A stretch of DNA of 64,000 bases from Serripes groenlandicus (Eukaryota > Mollusca > Bivalvia > Cardiida > Cardiidae). Under the pieces are notes generated by a model that saw only the letters and a program-made list of their open reading frames with translations, had not been told where the DNA came from and did no database searches. The stretch lies in NCBI GenBank assembly GCA_031761405.1, contig JASEVX010000013.1:38284363-38348362 (forward strand), given 5' to 3'. Numbering within the stretch: position 1 is the stretch's first letter; each line of letters starts with the position of its first letter. The translations under genes and the position numbers were made by a program. Below, one piece after another: positions 36,401 through 48,400 of the stretch.

Positions 36401-39400
36401 ATTGATATTGTTTCATTTACATTAACGTTTACAATATGTCTAGAAGAAATTTACGGGTTTTGGCGCCAAATGACTAGCGTTATGACGTCAAAAACCGCTG
36501 ACGTGACGTCATTTTCCTAGTATTCGGTCCCAATATTTTTAAAATTCCTAGTATTAAACCCACTTTAATAATGAAATGAAACTTGGTCATGAAAGGTGGT
36601 TGATGAAATAAATCAGTTATTTAGTCTGTTACTAACCCTCTACGGAAAAAATATTGTGTTCATTTTCATATATTTTAGTTTTTTTTGTGTTCATCACTTT
36701 TGCTTCGCGATTTCATAGAGAGTGATCAGGTTTTTTTGTTCATACCCCAATAAAAATGAAAAAAAGGCTCTCCATTCCTTAAAAACACAATTTACAGTTG
36801 TAATATTGTTAGTGATTTACGTCATTTTGGGATAGAAAAAGGTGATTTTAAAGAAAGAATGGATTGTCGACTACTGACCCACTATAGAAATTTACTGACC
36901 CACTATAGAAAAATAGTGGGTCACCACGTGACTTCTCTTGTCCAATGAAAAGGCCAGTTTCTAGTGGGAGGTGAAATAAAGGAAAATATTGTTCAAACTT
37001 TGGAGGCCGCATATCTAGTCCATGTTGGAATGTAGGTCATATCAGGTAAAAAAAATATAGATCACTAGGCCAAATGTAGGAAAATCTTGTTAACACTGTT
37101 GGTTGCATTCAGAATAATTGTCTTGATGTGTTTTGCTTTGCAGTACATTGTATAATTTAGGTGAGCGAACTAGGGCCATCATGTTTGTAAAACTGATAAT
37201 AATATTCTGGACCAGTTTTCTGAATTAATTCTTAGATTCTAAATTTGAAGAACATTCTAAACTATATGACTTTCAATAGAAAGTATAAGATTCAGACTAT
37301 TATTTAGACAGCATAATTGGTGAATATTGATACCGGATGAAATGTCTGAGTAAGAATACTTCAAATTAAACACACAATGAAGGAAATGTCTTATTCTTAA
37401 CAACTATTATGTTATATTAACCCTTTCCCTCATACGACAATTTTGCAGCAAAAATAGAAAATATCTATAATTGAATGGATTAACCTATGACTAAAAGTGG
37501 AAAACATTGTGGCAAAAGTAGAAATTGCTCGTTTTGAGCTATTTCTTCTTTTGTCACTATTTTTTTTCAAAAAGCCGTCTGCTGCAGATGCATCAGAAAG
37601 CGTCTATATGAGGGAAAGGATGAATGATGTTATGCACGCTTATAACCCTTTCTTTGGCATACTATAAAACTGCAGTAGACGACTTTGAAAACGTTTTATC
37701 TAGTTTAAAATAATGAAAATCTCTTTATTAAATGAAGGTTTAATAAATGTATAGAGTTGGAAACATTGTGGCCAAACGAGAAATTGCTCATCATATAAGC
37801 AATTTCTCCTTTTGTCACAAATGTATTCCAACTTGTCGTCTGCTGCAGTTGCGTAAGAAATTTAATAGAGTGCCTGCTAATAGGAAAGGGTCAAATTGGA
37901 CTGTCAAATAATTTAGGGTCTAAATCTTAATATGCTAAAAGTGAAAAAAGTCAGGTTACTGTTGTAAAAAGATTTATACAGTCAAACCTGTGCTAAAGAC
38001 CACCTTGGAATAGCAATTCCCTGTCTTCAGTGACCATACTTATCATTTCCCAAATACTCATTTTCTGTATAAATGACTGCAATTAAAGACCAACTGTGAA
38101 CGAAGACCAGATGGTTCACTTTTAATTGGTGGTCTTTAAACACAGGTTTGACAGTATTTACAATATATGATATTGTTTTGAGTTGAAAACATGGTGTTAA
38201 ATTGCGAAATTGCTAAATATGAGCATTTTCTCTCTTTGCCAGACTGTTTACCAATGTCATCTGCTGCAGAGGCGTTAAAATGCATCTTTATATTATGGGA
38301 ATTGGTTTAGACCCTAAATTGCCAGTTGCAGAAGTACTGGGCTGATATATTATAAATTATATAATTATTATATAGGCTAAAATTATTTTTATGTTTTATG
38401 CATAGGATAGTTTTTAACCCTTTCCCTCATACGACAATTCTGCAGCAGACGACTTTGAACATCTTTTGTCAAAAAATAGAAAATCTCTATAATTAATTGG
38501 ATAATCTATGACTAAAAGTGGAAAACATTGTGGCAAAAGGAAAAATTGCACGTTTTGTGCAATTTCTTCTTTTGTCACTATGTTTTCAAAAGGCAGTCTG
38601 CTGCAGAGGCGTCGGAAAGCGTCTATATGAGGGAAAGGGTTATAGCTTAAGCTTATTTTATGGCTTTTTTTTTCATGAACTCTCTTATTATTTCATTTTG
38701 TCATTTTAAGCTTGATTTTTGATATTTGTTTTCATGAGATCTATTTAGGAAATAGGTCTCATTTTGAGTGATATACCGGCTCGTATATCACGATTGGGAG
38801 CTCATGTGTGTATAGTAATTAATTTATACACACCTGAACGACACATTGTGATATAAGAGCCGGTAATCACTCAAAATGAGATCTATTTCAATTCTAGCAT
38901 TTGTTTATAACTTAAAGGGATACAAATTAAGGGGAACTAGGTTTTTACATGACGTTGTTTTCCTTGATAAAATCACGTGTAGGCTATATTCTATCTTTAC
39001 TCCCCATTGTATTTGTTTTGGAAATATTTGATTTTTTCAACTAACAAAACATTTTGAAATCAGTTTTATTAACAGTCTATGAACTTTTCATTTTTAGCTC
39101 CACTGGCTGAAAGCCAGTCGAGCTTATGTCATGGCGAATTGTCCGTCGTGCGTGCGTGCATGCGTGCGACTGCGTGCGTGCGTTAACTTTTTCCTTTAAA
39201 CAACTTCTTCTCCCTAACCACTTGGCCAATTTGGTTGAAACTTCATGGGAAGCATCCTCTCAATGTCCTCTACTAAATTCCTTCAATTTTTTTTGATCCA
39301 TTCAAAATTCTGGTTTCCATGGCAACCGAAAGAAAAAAATAGTGAGAACTTAAAAAATCTTCTTCTCCGAAAGTGTCAGGCCGATTTTCAAATAATTTTG

Positions 39401-42400
39401 TAGAAATGTTCCTTGGGTGACCCTTTATTAGATTCCTTCAAGAAATTTTGATTGGGCGAAAAACATGGCCGCCAGGGGGCGGGGCTTTTTTGCCTTATAT
39501 AGCTATAGTGAAAACTTAAATAATCTTCTTCTCAAAAAGTGTTCAGCAGATTTTCAAATAATTATGTAGAAATGTTCCGTGGGTGACCCTCTATCAGATT
39601 CCTTCAAGCCATGTTGATTGGTAAAAAAACATGGCCGTCACAGGGCGGGGCTATTTTGCCTATATGGCTAAAGAGCAAACTTAAAAAATCTTCTCCTCCA
39701 AAAGTGTCAGGCCGATTTTCAAATAATTTTGTAGAAATGTTCCTTGTGTGAACCTTAATTAGATTCCTTCAAGAAATGTTGATTGGGCGAAAAACATGGC
39801 CGCCAGGGGGCGGGGCTTTTTTGCGTTATATAGCTATAGTGAAAACTTAAAACATCTTCTTCTCCGAAAGTGTTCAGCCGATTTTCAAATAATTTTGTAG
39901 AAATGTTCATTGGGTGACCCTCTATCAGATTCCTTCAAGCCAATGTTGATTGGTCAAAAAACATGGCCGCCAGAGGGCGGGGCTATTTTGACTTATATGA
40001 CCATAGTGAAAACTTAAAAAATCTTCTCCTCCGAAAGTGTCAGGCATATTTTCAAATAATTTTGCAGAAACCTTCCTTTGGTGACACTCTACAAGATTCC
40101 TTTAAGCCATGGTGGTTGTTAAAAAAAATAGCCACCACGGGGCAGGGCTGTTTGGAGATTTTATTTTTGCCTTATGGCCGTGGAGCGATACTGGCCCTCT
40201 TGGGCCTCTTGTTATTATATACCTTTTTCAATTGTTTTTTAAAACTCATCATGGGCAATTTGTTACTGTCACATTCTAACACAACGTTTTCGACCGCGTC
40301 AAAAATGTTGGTAATAAAGCATGTGAATGACATCATTCAAAACAGTTACGTCACCGTTACCATTCAAATTTCCAAACAGCATTTACAACAAAAGTTTGTG
40401 ACTTCATTCATAAAATGTCAAGCCCAACGCAGTAACGCGTACTGTGCTCTGAGAAACGTTGTATGAAAAATTTCAACAGCCAAAAATAGTTCCGGAAATT
40501 TAGAGTGATATATATACTGCATTTAGATCACGCTCAAATCCTTCTTTGTATATAGAAGAGAAATTGTCAATAGTATTAGAATCTATTTTCATTCAGTCAT
40601 GAAGTTTATTAACATTTCATTTAATCATTATATTATTCTAATTATCATTTAATTCAATATTTAAGTCAATTTAAGTATTTCGTTCAATATCATTAAGGTT
40701 ACTTTCTTGAATTTGTTCTTGAGCTCTATTATTGATACATTGATGATTGAATCATTAACCCTTTCCCTCATACGACAATTCTGCAGCAGACGACTTTGAA
40801 CATATTTTGTCAAAACATAGAAAATCTCTGTAATTGAATTGATAACCTATAACTAAAAGTGGAAAACATTGTGGCTAAAGGAGAAATTGCTCGTTTTGAG
40901 CAATTTCTTCTTTTGTCACTATGTTTTCAAAACGCCTTCTGCTGCAGAGGCGTCAGGAAGCATCTATAAGAGGGAAAGGGTTAAGCTCACTGGAGCACAA
41001 AGTGTGGGATGAGCTTTAGTTGAGTCAACCCCGGCAGCGGCGTCGTCTTTACGTTGCAAAGGTACTGGCCCGATTTGAAAAATAATTGTCACAAATATTC
41101 AATAGGAGAACTAAATTAATTATACCAAAATTCTTTAATTTAATTGGACGCTCATGGTTGTCGTAATGCTTTGGTTCATATTTTATAACTTGTTCACATA
41201 TTTATCACTTTGGCTTCTTTGCTTTGGTTCAAATTTATCACATATTTACATTATTATCACATTTGCTTTCTTTGCTTTACTTTGGATCAATTTTAATCAC
41301 ACATATTTTATGCACATACTCATATTTCAGATTTATTAAGCTTTTCCCGCATATATATTAGACACTTTCTGATGCCTCTGCAGTAGACGACTTTCGAAAC
41401 ACATAAGGCAAATGTCGCAGCTTGGCATTCTTGGTGGAGTGTCCTTAGGCACTTTTTCCTAGCCTATAGTACTGGTTTGTTTACCCAGGTATCATGAATA
41501 AGTGAACTGTTGCTCAGTGATATAACTGAAATAATGTTGAAAACAGCATAATTTTAAACCCTAATTAAACTAAACATGAAACCCACTTTCTTTTTAAGAG
41601 TAATTTGGTGTACTATCTGATACGTCAAGGGTACTGGGCCGAGTCTACACGTCTTGCAGAACGGAAAGTTGGACAACAACACATTAAATTTCTCTAAACT
41701 TCGTCCTTCCTTCCAACTGTCATTTTCATGGTCTTATCAAACTGTCGAAAACATATCACACTTATTTTTTGTGCATGCGTTTGCTTCACAAACATTACCC
41801 GCACAAAAGTTATGATGAATAACAACATTAAATCCATTTTTCTTGTCCGGTATATGCATATTTAACTTTTTTTGGGCAAATCTACCTCGCCGATAAAGTT
41901 TATTTTTCCATTGTCGGCCTGGTGTTTGTTTACCTATGTGATATCACAGCATCTGGGGAAAACTCTTTTTAGCTCACCTGTGCACGAAGTGCTAAGGGTG
42001 AGTTATTGTGATCGCCCTATGTCCGGCGTCCGTTTCCGGCGTCCGTTGTCCGGCGTCCGTCGTCCGTCAACATTTTCTCCTCTGTAACCGGTGGGTCAAC
42101 TGGGATGAAACTTCACAGAAAGCATCCTCTCAATGTCCTCACCAGAATTCCTTAAAATTTTTGGGATCCATGCAGAATTCTGGTTTCCATGGCAACGAAA
42201 TGAAAAAAACTTCAAAATTCTTAAAAAATCTTCTCCTCCGAAAGTGTCAGGCCGATTTTCAAATTATTTTGTAGAAATGATCCTTGGGTGACCATCTATC
42301 AGATTCCTTCAAGCCATTTTGATTGGTCGAAAAACATGGCCGCCAGGGGGGGGGGGGGGGGGCTATTTTGCCTTATATGGCTATAGTGCAAACTTAAAAA

Positions 42401-45400
42401 ATCTTCTCCTCCAAAAGTGTCAGGCCGATTTTCAAATTATTTTGTAGAAATGTTCCTTGGGTGACCCTCTATCAGATTCCTTCAAGCCATGTTGATTGGT
42501 TGAAAAACATGGCCGCCATGGGGCGGGGCTATTTTGCCTTTTATGGTTATAGTGAAAACTTAAAAAATCTTCAACATCTTCTCCTCAGTAACCAGTGGGT
42601 CAATTGGGATGAAACTTCACAGAAAGCATCCTCTCAATGACCTCACCAGAATTCCTTCAAATTATTGGGATCCATGCAGAATTCTGGTTTCCATGGCAAC
42701 GAAACGAAAAAAACTTCAAAATTCTTCTCCTCCCAAATTGGTTGGCAGATTTTGAACTTATTTTGTAGAAATGTTCCTTGGGTGACTCTCTATCAGATTC
42801 CTTGAAGCCATGTTGATTGGTCGAAAAACATGGCCGCCAGGGGGGCGGGGCTTTTTTGCCTTATACGGCTATAGTGAAAACTTAAAAAATCTTCTCCTCC
42901 AAAAGTGTCAGGCTGATTTTCAAATAATTTTGTAGAAATGTTCCTTGGATGACCCTCTATCAGATTCCTTTAAGCCATGTTGATTGGTCAAAAATTATGG
43001 CCGCCAGGGGGGGCGGGGCTATTTTGCCTTATATAGCTATAGTGCAAACTTAAAAAATCTTCTTCTCCAAAAGTGTCAGGCCGATTTTCAAATAATTTTG
43101 TAGAAATGTTCCTTAAATGGATGACCCTCTATCAGATTCCTTCAAGCCATGTTGATTGGTCAAAAAACATGGCCACAAGGGGTCGGGGCTATTTTGTCTT
43201 TTATGGCTATAGTGAAAACTTAAAAAATCTTCTCCTCCAAAAGTGTCAGGCCGATTTTCAAATAATTTTGTAGAAATGTTCCTAGGGTGACCCTCTATCA
43301 GATTCCTTCAAGCCAAGTCGATTGGTCGGAAACTATGTTTGTCAGATGGCGGGGCTTATATAGCTAAAGTGAAAAAAAAAATCAGGTGAGCGATTCCAGG
43401 GCCATCATGGCCCTCTTTTTGTACTATATTTATCACTACGGACAATTTTCCGACTGGCGGAAATACGTATCGGAAGGTAACGAGTGATCACGGTGAAAGG
43501 CGAATTTTACCGAGGCATTACAGATCGGATACCTTAAGGTAACTAGGTGCATACACAGGTTAACCCTTTCCCTCATATGACAATTCTGCAGCAGACGACT
43601 TTGAACACACTTTGACAAAAAATAGAAAATCTCTATAATTTAAATGGATCGATAACCAAATTGACTTAAAGTGGAAAACATTGTGGCAAAAGGAGAAATT
43701 GCTCGTTTTGAGCAATTTCTTCTTTTGTCACTATGTTTTCAAAAGGGGTCTGCTGCAGAGGCGTCAGAAAGCGTCTATATGAGGGAAAGGGTTAATCCCT
43801 TTCCCACTTGCATTGTATTACCTCTGAAGCAGACAAATTTTGAAAACATTGTGGCGTAAGTAGAAATTGCTCATAATGAACAATTTCCCCGTCTGTCACA
43901 ATTAATGTATTTAACAAATAATACTATAATTTTTCGATAGTTTTGTCTAGATTTTTTCAAAGTCATCTGCTGCAGATTCGTTGTATGTGGGAAAAGGTTA
44001 GAAACGTTCAGGCCCATCATTGTTCTCCTTTACTTTGTGTGTTTTGTAGATTCCTCCGGTGATCCACACAAAGGCTTTTCAACAGGTAATGGGGAAAGCA
44101 CAGCAACAAGGCCAGCTTGCATTAGGGAAAAGAATATAGTATGTAGTATTTCTTATATTCTCATTAAAACCAGACCTTAACTCGGCTTGCTTGCAAACAG
44201 ATCTGATGTCTGCCTGATACAGGTCATCTCAGATTGACCTTTGCGTCAACCAATCAAATTGCCACCTACAAAGTTGTTACGTAAAAGACAGGGGAGATTA
44301 CAAATATATAAACGAATATCTAAGTGTATAGGTCAAACAATCCAAGACAACCTTTTATGCATTGTTGACAGATCTAATGTAAGTCCTGCAAAGTATTTTG
44401 ATCAGATTTCGATAAGATTGTACAACTCAACCCTTTCCCTCATATAATATGCGTTCTGATGCCTCTGCATAGGTTATTCATTCAATTATAGAGATTTTCT
44501 ATTTTTGAACAAAATATGTTCAATGTCGTCTGCTGCAGAATTGTCATATGAGGGAAAGGGTTATACTTCAAGATTTATCCCACTTGAGGGAGGGAGTTGA
44601 GTGTCATAAGCAAGGTGAAAATTGAAAACTTTGTGGCAAATGGAGAAATTGCTTGTTTTGATCAATTTCTCCTTTTGTCACACTGTTTTCAATAGTTGTC
44701 TGCTGCAGAGGCGTCAGAAAGAGCCTATATGTGGGAAAGGGTTATATATTATTCACACATTTAGAATTCAATTCATTTAAACCCTTTCCCACTTGCAGAC
44801 GCATTTTGACACTGACAACAATGTTAAACCCTATATATAAAATAAACCAATCAGGCAATAACAATTTCAAAGCTAGCTTTTTAAACATTTCCCGCATGGG
44901 TATACATTTTGAGGCATCTGAAGTAAACATATTTTGAAAACATGGAAGAGGAAAAGGAGTCTTGAGATAATTGTTCAGTTTCTCCTTTTGCCACAATGTT
45001 TTCAATTCATCGATAATTTAACTCTTATTTATAGATGTTCTTCATGTTTTGCCTAGAAGTTTTCAAAGTTGTCTACTGCAGTTTTGCTTTAAGTGGGAAG
45101 GCTTAGTTTTGAAAGTTTTGTCCTCAAGACTATGGTAATCACATATTTCCCTTTTTCGGAAAACTAGAAACTGAAATCTGTCAGGACTTAAATCTGAAGA
45201 TATTTATCCTTATTTTGTTTGAATGGTGTTTAATGCTGCATTCAACACAATTTCAGCTATTTTTCCTAGCACCATGCATCAAACCCTTAAGTCTCTCAAG
45301 CCTGAGGCAGATTGACTAATTGCTACTCCAAAGTGATAAAAATATCCTTATATTCTATGGTTGCTAATATTCTGCTAAACAATGTAAACTCTTTTGCACA

Positions 45401-48400
45401 TAACATCAATCTGCAGAACATTTATGACATAATGAGTATTTTTTTCTTTTATAACATTGTTTTCAAAAGTCATCTGCTGCAGAAGTGTCATAAAGTATGA
45501 AGGAAAGGGTTAAAACACAAAATAATCTTATAAAAGTTCTTGAAAAATTTAAGAGCATTTTGAACCCTGAGACTGCCTCGATGTTGTAGGTATAGATGAG
45601 CCCGGGGTTGCGGTTTTGATCCCCTGTCCGGTCATACAAAAGACTTTAAAAATGGTAGCATTATGACTGACTGACTGGTGTCAGGATAAACAGACCAGTA
45701 GTGGTGGTAGCTAATTACCAAGGAAACATTGTGATATAAATGAAAAATTGTTGAAAGCGGTGTTTAACACCAAACAATCATTCAATCAATCTGAACCATG
45801 ACTTATATTCTTCTTTTCAGTATTACTGTACATAAAGGTAAAAAAGATGTACCATTTGTAATAAAAAACAACAGAGCAAGCCTGAATAGAATCAAAGAAG
45901 AGATTGCAAAACATCTTGAATATTATTCGAAAATGAAGTAAGTTTTAAAGCCACAGGATTTGAAAAGATTCAGAAAAAAAACCATAAGACCGTGTTATTA
46001 TTTATTATTAGACTCTATATAGTATTATATAAAAAGATTCTTTTTATTATGGTTTTTGAGCAATGCTATTTTAAGAATATGACTTTATATAATTTTTCAC
46101 AAATATAAACTTAGTGGTTAATGTTGCCCTCACACCATAGCGATCACCAGTTGCGTATGGTCGCGAATAAAAAATAGTGGTCATAAGTTCCGAACGCAAC
46201 TCCCATGCAACTAATAGGTTTTATAGGTTTGAAGTACGCAACATGCACACAGGTGATCACAGGCACACGCAGAGTAAGTTTGGAAATTTTGAACATGTTC
46301 AATAATTCTCTGCGAATGCCTGCCATCAATTTATACGCAACAGGGATGCTACGCACGCAACACGAACGCAACAGGCACGCAACTCACACGCAACTAATAG
46401 GTTTTATAGGTTTGTTGACTTTTCGATGACCAAATCAGTACTAAAGAAAATACTGAATCGGCTCCGCTTTTATAGGTTTTCATCACGTGACCGATATTCG
46501 CAAATAACACGCAACTAGCACGCAGGTCAAACGCAACTTGTAAGTTTTGAAAGCAACTTAAACGTACCACGTAAGTTCAGCATTCAACTCACACGCAACT
46601 TGCACGCATCTCGTACGCCGATGATCGCTGATATTGGGAGATCATAAGTTCAGTTCGAAACCCACATGCAACCCACACGCAACCCACACATAACCCACAC
46701 GCAACTCACACGCAACCCATAGGTCAAATAGGTTACAATGTGACAAAATTTCTAATTTGGTCAAAATGTTGAGCTGAATGATATCTAGGCCAAGTTAGAA
46801 TATGTGTCATGCCGGGTCAAAAACTAGGTCACTAGGCCAAATTGAAGGGAAATCTTGTTAACACTGTAGAAGCTGCATTTTTTGCTTCAGCAGCTTGAAA
46901 TTTGGTCAGAATGTTGAGCTGAATGATATCTAGGCCAAATTGAAGAGTGATCTTGTTAACACACTAGAGGCCACATTTTCAACTTGAGCATGTTGAAACT
47001 TTCGAAGTTCGAACATGGGTCATGCCGGGTCAAAAAATAGGTCACTAGGTCAAGTTGAAGGGAAATCTTGTTAACACTGTAGAGGCCGCATTTTTTTGCT
47101 TCAGAAGTTTGACATTTAATGAGAATGTTTATCTAAATGATATCTAAGCCAAGTTCGAATATGGGTTATGTAAGGTCAAAAACTAGATCGATCACTATGT
47201 CAAATTGAAGGAAAATCTTGTTAACACTTTTGATGCCGCATTTTTTGCTACAGTAGCTTGAAATTTTGTCAGAATGTTTGCCTGAATTATATCTAGGTTA
47301 AGTTCATATATGTGTCATATTGGGTCAGAAACAAGGTCAATAAAGGAAAATATTGTTCAAACACCAGAGGCTGCATATCTAGTCCATGTTGTAATATAGG
47401 TCATATCAGGTAAAAAATTATAGATCACAAGGCCAAATGCATTGCAGTACGTTGTTTAATTAAGGTGAGCGAACTATGGCCATCATGGCCCTCTTGTTTT
47501 TATTTTTTTCTCAATAAGTTCTTGTGCTAGGGCTCTCATATTTGGAATATAATTACATATAATACCCTTTTTCACATTGTATGTTGAAGTGTGACATTTT
47601 GGGGTAAAAAACATGATTTTTGTTTGATTTTGTCTGAAAGTAGAAGGCCCATGCCTTTGATATTTGGTATGTAGCATCATCTAGTGAACCTCTACCAAGA
47701 TTGATCAAATTATAGCCCTGGGGTCAAAAATGACCCCTCCCCGGGGATCACTTGTTTAACATAGACTCATATAGGGGAAAAACTTTAAAAATCTTCTTGT
47801 CTAAAAGTAGAGGGCCCATGTCCTTGATATTTGGTATGTAGCATCATCTGGTGAACTTCTACCAAGATTGTTCAAATTATAGCCCTGGGGTCTAAAATGA
47901 CCCCTCCCCGGGGGTCACTTTTTTTTACATAGACTCATATAGGGAAAAACTTTAAAAATCTTCTTGTCTAAAAGTAGAGGGCCCAGGCCTTTGATATTGG
48001 GTATGTAGCATCATCTAGTGGACCTTTACCAAGATTGTTCAAATTATAGACCTGTGGTCAAAATGACCCCTCCCCTGGGGTCTATTGTTTTACATAGACT
48101 CATATAGAGAAAAAACTTAACAAATCTGCCCATGCCTTTGATATTTGGTATGTAGCATCATCTAGTGAACCTCTACCAAGATTGTTCAAATTATAACCCT
48201 GGGGTCAAAAATGACCCCTCCCCGGGGGTCACTTGTTTAACATAGACTCATATAGTGGAAAAACTTTAAAAATCTTCTTGTCTAAAAGTAGAGGGCCAAG
48301 GCCTTTGATATTGGGTATGTAGCATCATCTAGTGTAACTTAACCAAGATTGTTCAAATTATAGCCCTGGGGTCAAAAATGACCCCTCCCCGGGGGTCACT

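Noticed and set aside
39963..40466. 167-residue open frame on the + strand
   Set aside because: It lies across H3 repeat units and its end; the peptide follows the repeat sequence and shows no domain.
43671..43859. Recurrent short frames reading ENIVAKGEIARFEQFLLL
   Set aside because: These recur at many MITE copies and are simply the translated hairpin centre of the MITE, not genes.
44050..44085. Short form of exon 3 ending at CAG|GTAATG
   Set aside because: It leaves phase 0, which does not match the phase-2 entry of the next exon; the longer form does.
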